Both the position numbers and the translations under genes were made by a program. A stretch of 64,000 nt of DNA from Nitrospira sp. MA-1. Lineage in GTDB: Bacteria; Nitrospirota; Nitrospiria; Nitrospirales; UBA8639. The stretch lies in contig JAQJDB010000006.1 of the NCBI GenBank assembly GCA_032139905.1, positions 620,001 to 684,000 on the forward strand, written 5' to 3'. A model generated the notes under the pieces. That model did not search any database and was not told the DNA's origin. It was given only the letters and a program-made list of their open reading frames with translations. Shown in pieces: positions 34,823-44,006 of this stretch. Every line of letters starts with the position of its first letter. Positions within the stretch are counted from its first letter, which is position 1.

Positions 34823-37800
34823 GTGTTAGATGTTCTCTATGGATTTTTCATTGTTGCCAAAGTGAAAAGCTTTGGGTTTCCCCTCCAACTGAAGGGCAAG
34901 ACGATCCTGGCTATGGTGCTGGTCGGTCTATTGCCCCTTATTCTTTCTCTTCTCCTCACCTATTTTGAAGAAAAACGGGCACTACGGGAAGCCGCCGGTA
35001 TCACCATGAAGGGGATTGCCGTGGAAGTGGCTCGTAAAGTCGAGACCCAGATTATTCGTGGGATCAATGAAGCACAACAGTTGGCCACCATTCCCTTTAT
35101 TCGAAGTGCCGTCCTAAATTCGAACCGGAGTTATGCTGATAAAAATCCAGACGAAATTCAGGCCCTTATTCAACAGTGGCAGGAAAGTTGGCGGATCCAA
35201 TCCAGTCTGGATGAGTTTCCGGTATTTCTGAACAAATATGCCACGGACTACCTGATTCAATGGCATGCGATCAGAAAATCGGATTATCTCGCCATAGTTG
35301 TGGTCGATGCGCAAGGAGCGCTGGTATTAAGCTCTTTCCCACAAGTCAATTTTTTCCATGGAAACAGTCTCTGGTGGGAGGCGGTCGTTCAACATCATGA
35401 AACCCAAGCATTTGTGAGTGATTTGTCATTTGATCCAGAGTTTGGGACTCATGTCCTGAATGTTGGTGTCCCTATTTGGGACGATCTTCGTCAGCATGTA
35501 GTGGGAGCCATTAGTATTCTTCTGAGGAGAGACTCGTTATTTCGGTCGATTTCTGAAGTGGCGGCCGGGAAAACAGGTCATGCCATGTTAACTGCTTCTG
35601 ATGGGATGCCAATTCTCTGCCCAGCATTTTCCTTGGAAGAGCATGTGATGCCCTCTAATGTGGTCAGTGCGTTCCAACAAGGTGGTGTGGGGTGGTTGGT
35701 TGCTGATCCGGATTCACATGGTATGCCGAATGCCATAGTTGGCTATGCTCCTCTCCACTTGGGGATGCCACTTGCTCCAGAAAGTTTTGGAGGTAAGTCC
35801 TGGCATATGTTGACCAGTCAAGACTCTGCCGAAACGTATGCTCCGCTGGATCAATTATTAAGCAAGGTCATCTTCTATGGAATCGCCGTTTTTGTCATCT
35901 TGTGGGGGGCGGGGGTCGTGGTTGCTGGCCGGATTGTGAAGCCCATTCAGGTCTTATCCCAAGGAGTTGAGCAATTTGGAAGTGGGAATCTTTCGGAAAA
36001 GATTGCCATCCGTTCCGGTGATGAAATCGAACGTTTGGCTGACACATTTAATGCCATGGCGGAGAATCTTCAACATTCGTTTTTTGAGTTGAATCAGAAA
36101 GTTGATGAAATTGGGCGTTTGGAGCAGAAATATCGTGATCTCATTGAAAATGCTCCGGAAATGATTCATCAATTGGATCCTTCAGGGCGGTTCGTGCATG
36201 TCAATACGACCGAGTTGCAAAAGCTGGGATACTCACTAGCCGAAATGCTTGAGATGTCGCTCTGGGATATTGTTCCGGCGGAACAACAAGAAGTGGTGCA
36301 GGCCTACGTCCAAGGGTTAGCCTTAGGCGGGGCTCGCTCCATCGAAACTGTCTTTCGGACGCAATCGCGTGAAGTGATGGATGTGGAAATTCATTCCACG
36401 ACTTTGATGGATCCAGGAACCCATTTGGTGGTGTATTCGAGAGGATTTGTGAGGGATATCACAGCACGAAAGGCTCTGGAGCGTGAGGTTGAGCGGTATA
36501 CGAACCAACTGGAAGGGATTGTGGCTGAACGAACCCAACAATTGTCTGAATCAGAGGCGGGATATAAGGCGCTTTTCAATTTGGCTGCCGATTCAATTTT
36601 TGTGGTCGATTCGGAAGGCCGGATCTTGGATGTCAATGCCCGTGAACGGGATATTCTAGGGTATGTCCCTTCTGATTTAGAGGGTGCTTCCTTCGTGAAG
36701 CTTGTGCCACCGGCGTTCCAAGTCGTCAGTCAGAGTTTGTTAGATCGGGTCAGCGGTGAGGAGCCAAAGGTGCCCACGACAGAGATTGAAGTTTATGATC
36801 GGCAAGGCGTGATGAAATCCGTGGAGATGGACCTCGTTCGGATTGATATGGGAGGAAGAGCCTCAATCATGGTCCAGTTACGAGATATAACCGAGCATAA
36901 AAAGTTTGAAGCTGAACTACAACGATACAATGAAGTCTTGGAAGAGAAAGTCTCTGAGCGTACTCGGGAAATTGAACAAGCCAAACTGTACATTGAAAGT
37001 TTGTTGGAAAATGCGAATGACGTGATTTATACCTTGGACGTTGATTTACGGTTTACTTATGTCAATGGAAAAGTTGATGCCTGGGGATATCGAAAAGAGG
37101 ACTTGATTGGTAAGCCGTATCTCTCGTTACTCTCCAAGCGGTATCGTGGACGGTATTTGAAAGAGACATTGGATCTCGGGACAAAGCAAGTCTACGAAGT
37201 GGAGGTGGTGAGTCGAGAGGGAGAGTTGCGGGCGGTGATGGTGAGTGTGGCACCGCTTCTCAATGATGCAGGCGTCTACACAGGAGTCTTGGGCATCGCC
37301 AGGGATATTACGGAGCGCAAGCATTTGGAACGCCAGGTGCAGAATTCTGAGCGATTAGCGTCCATTGGGAAGCTGGCCGCCGGGGTTGCCCATGAAATCA
37401 ACAATCCGTTAGGGGGAATTTTGAATTGTTTATACAATATCCGAAAAGGGACGTTGACGCCTGAGCGATCTCAGGAATATTTGCATTTTATGGAGGATGG
37501 GTTGCGACGGGTTCAACGTATCGTTCGCCAGCTCCTGGATTTTTCTCAGCAACGCGAACCGGAATTAGCCATGACAGATCTGCATCAAATTTTAGACCGG
37601 GTCCTGGTATTGACCGAGCATGTATTTTTGGTCAAACATGCTACGTTGAGTAAGTTCTATGATGAGACACTTCCTTTGGTGATGGTCGATGCGCATATGA
37701 TTGAGCAGGTGATTATGAACTTAGTCCTGAACGCGGTTCAGGCACTCAAAGAAGGTGGCCAGGTGACGTTGCGGACTCGAAAACAGGAAGATGGATATGA

Positions 37801-38047
37801 AATTGAGGTTGAGGATACTGGGTGCGGAATACCTCCAGAGATTCGTCCTCATATTTTTGATCCTTTTTTTACGACGAAAGGGACCGGTGAGGGGACCGGG
37901 TTGGGATTGTCGGTGAGTTTGGGAATTGTCCAGCGGCATGCAGGTGAGATGTTGGTGGACAGTGAAGAGGGGAAAGGGACTCGGTTTACCATTCGCATGC
38001 CATTGGTTCGATCTCGTTCTGGCATTCCTGTGAAGGTAGGCACATGA
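34823..38047 (+). CDS. Membrane sensor histidine kinase (Cache-HAMP-PAS x3-HisKA-HATPase)
   Basis: About 1,074 residues. One helix (TILAMVLVGLLPLILSLLL), an extracytoplasmic Cache-like sensor (about 45-345), a second helix (FYGIAVFVILWGAGVVVAG), HAMP (GRIVKPIQVLSQGV), three PAS domains (starting near 440, 575 and 725), a HisKA box with GVAHEINNPLGG (His near 857), the N box MNLVLNAVQAL and the ATP lid DTGCGIPPEI plus GTGLGLSVS. GTG 34823 is used; GTG 34862 just before the first helix is also possible. Neither has a good SD. The stop overlaps the regulator gene (ATGA). The signal is unknown. Confidence 0.88.
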   Translation: MLDVLYGFFIVAKVKSFGFPLQLKGKTILAMVLVGLLPLILSLLLTYFEEKRALREAAGITMKGIAVEVARKVETQIIRGINEAQQLATIPFIRSAVLNSNRSYADKNPDEIQALIQQWQESWRIQSSLDEFPVFLNKYATDYLIQWHAIRKSDYLAIVVVDAQGALVLSSFPQVNFFHGNSLWWEAVVQHHETQAFVSDLSFDPEFGTHVLNVGVPIWDDLRQHVVGAISILLRRDSLFRSISEVAAGKTGHAMLTASDGMPILCPAFSLEEHVMPSNVVSAFQQGGVGWLVADPDSHGMPNAIVGYAPLHLGMPLAPESFGGKSWHMLTSQDSAETYAPLDQLLSKVIFYGIAVFVILWGAGVVVAGRIVKPIQVLSQGVEQFGSGNLSEKIAIRSGDEIERLADTFNAMAENLQHSFFELNQKVDEIGRLEQKYRDLIENAPEMIHQLDPSGRFVHVNTTELQKLGYSLAEMLEMSLWDIVPAEQQEVVQAYVQGLALGGARSIETVFRTQSREVMDVEIHSTTLMDPGTHLVVYSRGFVRDITARKALEREVERYTNQLEGIVAERTQQLSESEAGYKALFNLAADSIFVVDSEGRILDVNARERDILGYVPSDLEGASFVKLVPPAFQVVSQSLLDRVSGEEPKVPTTEIEVYDRQGVMKSVEMDLVRIDMGGRASIMVQLRDITEHKKFEAELQRYNEVLEEKVSERTREIEQAKLYIESLLENANDVIYTLDVDLRFTYVNGKVDAWGYRKEDLIGKPYLSLLSKRYRGRYLKETLDLGTKQVYEVEVVSREGELRAVMVSVAPLLNDAGVYTGVLGIARDITERKHLERQVQNSERLASIGKLAAGVAHEINNPLGGILNCLYNIRKGTLTPERSQEYLHFMEDGLRRVQRIVRQLLDFSQQREPELAMTDLHQILDRVLVLTEHVFLVKHATLSKFYDETLPLVMVDAHMIEQVIMNLVLNAVQALKEGGQVTLRTRKQEDGYEIEVEDTGCGIPPEIRPHIFDPFFTTKGTGEGTGLGLSVSLGIVQRHAGEMLVDSEEGKGTRFTIRMPLVRSRSGIPVKVGT

Positions 38048-39504
38048 CTCACGGTTCAATCCTGATTATTGATGATGAGCCCTTGATGCGAGTCTCTATG
38101 GTGGATGCGCTGAAGGCGATCGGCTATGTGGTACAAGAAGCCAGTTCCGGGTTGGAGGGACTGGAGCGGTTGCGGACTTCCCGGTTTAATTTGGTGATTA
38201 CTGATTTGCGATTACCAGGTGTGGACGGCCTTCATATTGTAAAACAGTGTAAGGAGCATTGCCCTGGCACGGAAGTGATTGTCATAACTGCCCATGGCTC
38301 TGTTGACACGGCTGTGGATGCGATGAAAAGCGGTGCTTACGATTACATCACGAAGCCCTTTTCCATGGATGAATTGTTGTTGAGTGTGGAGCGAGTCTGT
38401 GCAGTGGTGGCTCTTCGGGAAGAGAATCGGGTCTTACGGGATGAATTGGAAAAGAAATTTAGTTTTCAAGGGATTGTGGGAAAAAACGAGCGAATGCGCC
38501 AAGTACTGGAAAAGATCAAGTTAGTTTCGGTCACCGACGCGACGGTATTAGTGGTTGGTGAAAGTGGAACGGGAAAAGAGTTGATCGCAAATGCCATACA
38601 TGCCAATAGCGCCCGCCGAAATCATGCTTTGGTCAAAGTGAGTTGTGCCGCGCTACCGGAAACGCTATTAGAGGCTGAGCTGTTTGGCCATGAGAAAGGG
38701 GCGTTTACGGGGGCTCTCCGGCAACGGCATGGTCGATTCGAACTTGCTCATCAGGGCACCCTCTTTTTGGATGAAATCGGCGAAATTTCCCCTTTGGTCC
38801 AAGTTAAATTACTTCGTGTCCTACAGGAACGGCAGTTTGAACGCGTCGGGGGAAATGACACGATTGAAGTGGATGTGCGATTGGTGTGTGCAACACAGAA
38901 GGATTTACGGAAAGAAGTTGAACAAGGAAGATTCCGGGAGGATCTCTATTATCGATTGAATGTGGTGCCGGTTCAGCTTCCCCCTCTCCGAGAACGTCGA
39001 GAAGATATATTCATGATTGCCCAGCATTTTTTGAAGACGATGTCAGGTCGAAATCACCAAGAACCAAAAGCCTTGTCACGGCAAGCTCGCGAGGTGTTGT
39101 TGCAGTATTCCTTTCCGGGGAATGTCAGAGAATTAGAAAATACCATTGAACGTGCGTTAGCTTTGGCACAACACACTCAAGAAATCCAGGTTTGGGATCT
39201 CTGTGGGCAGAGTCGATGTCCATATGCGGGTGGGGAACCGCAAAAAGGATGCGGGCTTTGCGGGGACCAGGAGGGGAGGAGAGGCGGGAAGAACGGGGCG
39301 ATGGAAACCTTGGCCGAAGCGCGAGAAAATTTTGAACGGGGGCATATTCTCGAAATACTTAATCGAACGGGGTGGAGTCGGATGACGGCTTCGAGGGTTT
39401 TGGGATTATCCAGAAAAGGTCTTTGGGAAAAATGTAAACGGTATGGGATTGTTCGGGCATGCGACGACACGAATTCTGAAAAGGACGATCGGGATGACGA
39501 TTGA
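38044..39504 (+). CDS. NtrC-type sigma54-dependent response regulator
   Basis: About 486 residues: receiver domain with phosphoacceptor Asp54 in LVITDLRLPG, AAA+ domain with Walker A GESGTGKE, the sigma54 contact loop GAFTGA (around residue 220) and a C-terminal Fis-type helix-turn-helix (MTASRVLGLSRKGLWEKCKR). Between AAA+ and helix-turn-helix there is an unusual cysteine group (CPYAGG, then CGLC, from about residue 391). It overlaps the kinase gene by four bases, so the two form one system. Targets are not evident; no clean sigma54 promoter was found in the intergenic regions. Confidence 0.92.
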   Translation: MTHGSILIIDDEPLMRVSMVDALKAIGYVVQEASSGLEGLERLRTSRFNLVITDLRLPGVDGLHIVKQCKEHCPGTEVIVITAHGSVDTAVDAMKSGAYDYITKPFSMDELLLSVERVCAVVALREENRVLRDELEKKFSFQGIVGKNERMRQVLEKIKLVSVTDATVLVVGESGTGKELIANAIHANSARRNHALVKVSCAALPETLLEAELFGHEKGAFTGALRQRHGRFELAHQGTLFLDEIGEISPLVQVKLLRVLQERQFERVGGNDTIEVDVRLVCATQKDLRKEVEQGRFREDLYYRLNVVPVQLPPLRERREDIFMIAQHFLKTMSGRNHQEPKALSRQAREVLLQYSFPGNVRELENTIERALALAQHTQEIQVWDLCGQSRCPYAGGEPQKGCGLCGDQEGRRGGKNGAMETLAEARENFERGHILEILNRTGWSRMTASRVLGLSRKGLWEKCKRYGIVRACDDTNSEKDDRDDD

Positions 39505-39506
39505 AA

Positions 39507-39535
39507 GCGCAGCCCTTTTTTGAAAAGAGCTGCGC
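39507..39535. terminator. Possible terminator hairpin between convergent genes
   Basis: A 7-bp stem (39507-39513 with 39529-39535) with further pairing across the T6/A4 stretch in its arm, located between the regulator stop (39504) and the convergent WD40 gene end (39578). Confidence 0.4.
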
Positions 39536-39577
39536 CATGAGTGCTTGCCCCTTAGGGTTTCTTAGTCGGAAAATAGA

Positions 39578-40672
39578 TTATTCTCCACCCTCCCAGAGGG
39601 TGATGATCCGGTCGTTTCCAGCCGTGGCAAGGTATTTCCCATCAGATGAAAGGGTAATCCCTCTGACAGGTCCCTTGTGTGACCGAATCGTCCTGAACTG
39701 ACGCCCAGTTTGAATATCCCACATTTTGACGGTCCCATCATCACTGGCGCTGATAAGCACCTGTCCATCCTGGGTCACAAGAAGATTTCTAACCCATGCC
39801 GAGTGGCCTTTCAGTGTGCGGCATTCTTCCATCGTCGGCATGTCCCAGAACTTAATCGTACAGTCGCGACTTCCGGAAATCATGGTGCCCCCATCAGGAG
39901 TGAAGGTGAGCGCCCCAATCCAATATTCCATGGGCTTTTGAAATCCGCCCTGGTCGTCTACGTAAAAACCACGACTTTCGGTCGATTCGTCGTCGGCATC
40001 ATCTCTCCAATGGCCGTTGTGAACAATTCTTTCTTCCCCGCTTGGTAGAACTTCATAGAGCTTAATTTTCCCGACATCGGTACCAGCAACTAGGTGGATA
40101 CCGTCCGGGGAAAACGCTGTGCAGACGCTCCAATTATGGTCATATTGGTCTTTCCCAAGGAGCGTCATGAGTTCAGTGCCTGTGGTTACTTCCCAGATTT
40201 TAATGTCTTTATTCTGGCCAGCCCTAGCGAGCATGAGGCCATCTGGGGAAAATGAAATGCTGGTCACGCCATGGTCGTAACGAGTAAAGAGTAATCGAAG
40301 TGATTCCCCTGTTTGAGGATTCCAAAGCCGAATGGTCCGGTCTTCACTTGCTGAAGCGATCATTTGCCCATCAGGGCTATGCTTGACCTCTCGAACGGTA
40401 AGGGTGTGGCCTCGTAGAGATCGAAGAAGACGGCCGGTTTCAATATCCCAAATCCTAATAAAACGATCATTTCCTCCGCTGGCAAGTGTCAGGCCATCAG
40501 GGGAAAAGGAGACAGACCATATTTCCTGTGTGTGACCACGAAATGACTTCAGTTCCCTAACACCGCTTTTCCAATAGGCGAGTGAATCAATGAGTGGCGT
40601 GGGTTGGAAATCTGGATTATGGATGAACCCGGGATTGGAACTTAGTGTGTCAGGACTTGTCGGCTGGGTCAT
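39578..40672 (-). CDS. WD40-repeat protein
   Basis: About 364 residues forming seven WD40 blades: repeated GHT/GHS, VSFSPDGLTLASGGNDRFIR, IWDIETGR units. A polar insertion (RDDADDESTESRGFYVDDQG) sits in the fifth blade. No signal peptide is seen, so it is probably cytoplasmic. ATG 40672 follows GAGGAA. WD40 propellers are protein-binding platforms; its divergent neighbour is the HELTH-motif protein at 40928, with which it could share regulation. Confidence 0.88.
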   Translation of the reverse strand: MTQPTSPDTLSSNPGFIHNPDFQPTPLIDSLAYWKSGVRELKSFRGHTQEIWSVSFSPDGLTLASGGNDRFIRIWDIETGRLLRSLRGHTLTVREVKHSPDGQMIASASEDRTIRLWNPQTGESLRLLFTRYDHGVTSISFSPDGLMLARAGQNKDIKIWEVTTGTELMTLLGKDQYDHNWSVCTAFSPDGIHLVAGTDVGKIKLYEVLPSGEERIVHNGHWRDDADDESTESRGFYVDDQGGFQKPMEYWIGALTFTPDGGTMISGSRDCTIKFWDMPTMEECRTLKGHSAWVRNLLVTQDGQVLISASDDGTVKMWDIQTGRQFRTIRSHKGPVRGITLSSDGKYLATAGNDRIITLWEGGE

Positions 40673-40927
40673 GAAATTCCTCGCTTCGGAAACAGATTGA
40701 CAATAAATGGTCGGTTATATGACCTCGGGAATGGATCAAGGGAATTCTCTTGCCAAAGGGGAAAACTCATTCCTATAATTCAACTAGTTATGATACTAAA
40801 CGGCGCTTTTCGAGGGAGTCAAGATAGCTACCTCCCAAATCCAATGGGAATTTATAATTACGGTGATCATCTTTCGAGAAACGAAACTCGTCTTGTGGTG
40901 ATCTTGCGGTAAACGGAGGTTTTGCTC

Positions 40928-41926
40928 ATGGAAATTCGTTTTCAACCCGCCCTCCTTCAGGAGGTGATTGACTCATTTGCTGAAAAGACTGAGCGTGAGG
41001 GCGATCCGACTTATTTTAATGAGTTTCATGAGTTTGCGGATCCCATTTACGAGAAGTTTTCTCTTGATGACCGGGATCCGGAGTTCAAGCGGCTCTATCA
41101 ACATTTATTTGCTAAATGGGGGTTTGCTGAAATTCTCAGGGATGCTTTTGATGATTTCCCGGTTTTGCGAGATAAAACTGGGATTGTATTGGTGCGAGGG
41201 GTATTAAAAGAAGATCAGGAAGGGGTTGATGTCCTCCGGAAGTGGGGGGTGGTCGAGGAGAAACTGTCCCGCAAATTTGAGGAGGCCGGGAAAAAAGGGG
41301 TAGGAATTAAATTGATCCCCCGGCGATTTTATGATCCAGCCATTACCCGTTACCTACGACATGAGTTAACGCATATTTCTGATATGTTAGATGAGGCCTT
41401 TGGTTACGATCCTGACACAAAAGTGGGGTTGAACCCCGGTGAAGAACATTTGATTTTAAATCGTTACCGTGTGCTGTGGAACCTTCATGTCGATAGCCGG
41501 ATTGCCCGAACAGGAAAAGAGCCGATGTTTTCCAAGGAATATCGGTTTCGGGAGTTTCGTTCCTGGTATCGAAAGATTCTTCCCGGTCAGGTGGAATCCG
41601 TGTTTGAAGGGATCTGGCAGGCGGATTATCTCACTCATGCTGAATTAGTAGAGATGGCTTCGGATACGATACGAGTTATCGAGAGGGCTATTGAGGTTGA
41701 GGACAGTGAAGTCCCTGATGTGCCAACCAAGCCCATGCTTCTCCCGGGATTCCCTTGCCCTCTTTGTCGATTCCCAACCTATACCTGGGTAGAAAACATG
41801 GATGAGACCCTAGAAGGCTTTGTCTTAGATTATATTCGCGAAAACCATCCAGGATGGGATGTGGAGTATGGGGCCTGTGACAGATGTGTCGAGGTGTATA
41901 AGCTGCGGGCCTCTGGAGTGGTATAA
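40928..41926 (+). CDS. HELTH-motif zinc-metallopeptidase-like protein with zinc ribbon
   Basis: About 332 residues; ATG 40928 follows ACGGAGG, so the in-frame TTG at 40922 is not used. The centre has YLRHELTHISDMLDEAFGY, a perfect HExxH zinc-peptidase signature around residue 145. The C-terminus has CPLCRFPTYTW and later CDRC, which should form a zinc ribbon. I do not recognise a named family and see no export signal. It precedes the Tat-ferredoxin and TorD-like genes, so a part in maturing or degrading redox proteins is conceivable. Confidence 0.65.
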   Translation: MEIRFQPALLQEVIDSFAEKTEREGDPTYFNEFHEFADPIYEKFSLDDRDPEFKRLYQHLFAKWGFAEILRDAFDDFPVLRDKTGIVLVRGVLKEDQEGVDVLRKWGVVEEKLSRKFEEAGKKGVGIKLIPRRFYDPAITRYLRHELTHISDMLDEAFGYDPDTKVGLNPGEEHLILNRYRVLWNLHVDSRIARTGKEPMFSKEYRFREFRSWYRKILPGQVESVFEGIWQADYLTHAELVEMASDTIRVIERAIEVEDSEVPDVPTKPMLLPGFPCPLCRFPTYTWVENMDETLEGFVLDYIRENHPGWDVEYGACDRCVEVYKLRASGVV

Positions 41927-41986
41927 ATTCTTAAAATGCCTTTCCTCTTGTCCAATTTGGTTTATTAAGCTATTGAAAGTGGCATA

Positions 41987-42598
41987 ATGGCGGAATCCGA
42001 TATGTCAAGACAGCCTTCATCTAATCCGACATTAGGTCGGAGAATGTTTCTTCGACAATCCGCAATTTCCATTGGCGCGACTGTTCATGAATTTGTGAAG
42101 CACAGAGATGCTCCTTCCCCGATAAAAAAGGAGCAGCCTGTTCCTGAAAAAACGGGGTGGCTTCGTCCCCCAGGAGCCGTGGAGGAGAAGTTGTTTTTGG
42201 AGCGCTGTACCGGATGCGCTGATTGCGTCGAAGTCTGTCCTCACGACGCCATTCAAGTGTTATCGAGTAATGACACTCCCGTTATCTATCCTGGAGAATC
42301 CCCATGCAAATTATGTGATGATCTTCCTTGTATTGGAGCGTGTACTACGGAAGCCCTTTTACCTGTTGAGGATAGTTTTCAGGTCAATATGGGGGTGGCG
42401 GAAGTTTGGGCAAAAATGTGTACGGCAGGAACCGGCTGCAATGCGTGTGTTTCTAAATGTCCCACTGATGCTCTCTCGATGGATTTTTCCTCATATCACA
42501 TTCGTGTAGATGATTCGGTATGTGTGGGTTGTGGAATATGCCAATATATCTGTGGAACGGTAAATGACCGTACAGCTATTCGAATTGTTCCCAGGTAA
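41987..42598 (+). CDS. Tat-targeted ferredoxin with four [4Fe-4S] motifs (NapF/NapG-like)
   Basis: About 203 residues. The N-terminus carries a twin-arginine motif (GRRMFLRQSAISIG), though the hydrophobic part is short. Four cysteine groups follow: CTGCADCVEVCP, CKLCDDLPCIGACT, CTAGTGCNACVSKCP and CVGCGICQYICG, the layout of NapF/NapG/MauM-type ferredoxins. It could deliver electrons to, or assist assembly of, a molybdoenzyme such as Nxr, in keeping with the TorD-like and NxrC-like genes downstream. Confidence 0.82.
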   Translation: MAESDMSRQPSSNPTLGRRMFLRQSAISIGATVHEFVKHRDAPSPIKKEQPVPEKTGWLRPPGAVEEKLFLERCTGCADCVEVCPHDAIQVLSSNDTPVIYPGESPCKLCDDLPCIGACTTEALLPVEDSFQVNMGVAEVWAKMCTAGTGCNACVSKCPTDALSMDFSSYHIRVDDSVCVGCGICQYICGTVNDRTAIRIVPR

Positions 42599-42919
42599 TG
42601 GGTCGAGGGCATTGTTTGGATGGATGGAACCTTTGGGAAAGAAAAATGCGAATATGGAAATTTTGGATTGGGGGTATGGGAAATGGATAGAGGGGTAAAG
42701 GGGGGAGTCTTTTGTGGACTTTTTAAGTTAAGAGTAGGGGATTCAGGTTGATCAAAAACTCTGGAAATCTGTGGGGCTATGAGGGATATTGAAGTCTTGA
42801 CTTCATAGGCCTGTTGTCCTATTATCTGATCCCTTTTTCATGAAGTATAAATGGTCCTGAGATGATCCTAATTGAAGCAAAAGCTTGTGAAATGAAAAAT
42901 TTTAAAAGTTAGGTGAAAT
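42599..42919. other. Intergenic region before the chaperone gene
   Basis: No gene recognised; holds the promoter at 42797-42825 and a short leader. Confidence 0.5.
42797..42825 (+). promoter_or_regulatory. Strong sigma70-type promoter upstream of the TorD-like gene
   Basis: TTGACT (42797-42802), an exact 17-base spacer and TATTAT (42820-42825), about 95 bases before the ATG at 42920. Confidence 0.65.
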
Positions 42920-43891
42920 ATGACATCAGGCGTTAAAGAGGGGAAAAAAGCAGGAAAAAACGGAATGACAGTTTCCGGAAGTGAAAAGTCCGTCAAGATA
43001 TCTCCAAAGGATGCGCCAGCTGTTGATCGAGCACTTTGTCGGAGTAAGCTCTATCTTCTTGTGTCATGGGGTTATCTGTATCCAGAAGATGAGGAATTTT
43101 TGGATTATCTTCAAAGTGGAGAATTTGTTGAAGATGGGAAATTAGCCCTGGAGGGTTTGAAAAAAGAACTGCAAAGTATAGGCGGAGAAGAGGCACAGGA
43201 GCGTCTTGCTGCATTGGTTGGCAATTTTAATGCGATTGAAGCCTGGATATCATCCGAAGGGGAAAATTGGAGCCTCCAGGATTTACGTGATGAGCATCGA
43301 AGGGTGTTTAGTAATGTCATTGCCTTGGATTGTCCGCCGTACGAAACATTGTTTGGAAATGATCATGTGTTTGGCCAGTCATACGTAATGGGAGATATTT
43401 CTGGTTTTTATAGTGCCTTTGGCCTTCAGCTTTCTCCTGATATTCATGAGCGCCTTGATCATTTAAGTGTAGAGTTAGAATTTATGCATTATTTGGCCTA
43501 TAAAGAATCATATGCCATTCTTCATGATGGAGCAGAAAAACTTAAGACCGTCATTGAAGCGGAGAAGAAATTCGTCAAAGAGCATATTGGTCGATGGGTG
43601 CCTTTGTTTTCAGGAATGTTAATTAGAAAAGCCGATTATGGATTTTATAAAATTTTGGCCGATTTCACATCAAATTGGATGGCCTTCGACATTGCATTTT
43701 TAGGGGTAACTCCTCAGCCTTATTCGGAAACTGATTATCGCCCTGCAACATACAATAACCCTGAAGGTCAAAGCTTTGAATGTGGAGCTCAAGATAAAGG
43801 GAACGAACTGAGCCTTCTTATGAGTGAAGTTGGGGCTGATGCCTTTTTGGATAAGGAAAGTGGAGCATCCGAGCAATCAGATAATGATTAG
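42920..43891 (+). CDS. TorD/DmsD-family molybdoenzyme chaperone
   Basis: About 323 residues, longer than typical TorD (around 200) because of a charged N-terminus and an extended C-terminal tail. Family hallmarks are DCPPYETLFGNDHVFGQSY (E..Y..-type region) and LDHLSVELEFMHYLAYKE, with a C-terminal helix VKEHIGRWVPLFSGML. Such chaperones bind Tat signal peptides and insert molybdenum cofactor into DMSO-reductase-family subunits. Its position just before an NxrC-like gene suggests nitrite oxidoreductase as the client. Confidence 0.85.
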   Translation: MTSGVKEGKKAGKNGMTVSGSEKSVKISPKDAPAVDRALCRSKLYLLVSWGYLYPEDEEFLDYLQSGEFVEDGKLALEGLKKELQSIGGEEAQERLAALVGNFNAIEAWISSEGENWSLQDLRDEHRRVFSNVIALDCPPYETLFGNDHVFGQSYVMGDISGFYSAFGLQLSPDIHERLDHLSVELEFMHYLAYKESYAILHDGAEKLKTVIEAEKKFVKEHIGRWVPLFSGMLIRKADYGFYKILADFTSNWMAFDIAFLGVTPQPYSETDYRPATYNNPEGQSFECGAQDKGNELSLLMSEVGADAFLDKESGASEQSDND

Positions 43892-43949
43892 TGAATTTTT
43901 GAAAAAGTCATTTTTAAATTTTGTTTTGAGTGGTGATAGGTTTGAGGAA

Positions 43950-43965
43950 ACAGTTAGTTAACTGT
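43950..43965. repeat. Inverted repeat between chaperone and nxrC-like gene
   Basis: A 16-base near-perfect palindrome (arms 43950-43955 and 43960-43965, extendable by one pair), followed by a weak T-rich stretch. It could be a weak terminator or an operator before the SD AAAGGAGGA of the gene at 44007. Confidence 0.4.
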
Positions 43966-44006
43966 CTTTTCGGTTTTAATCTTTTATCAAAGGAGGATGC
44001 GTCATT

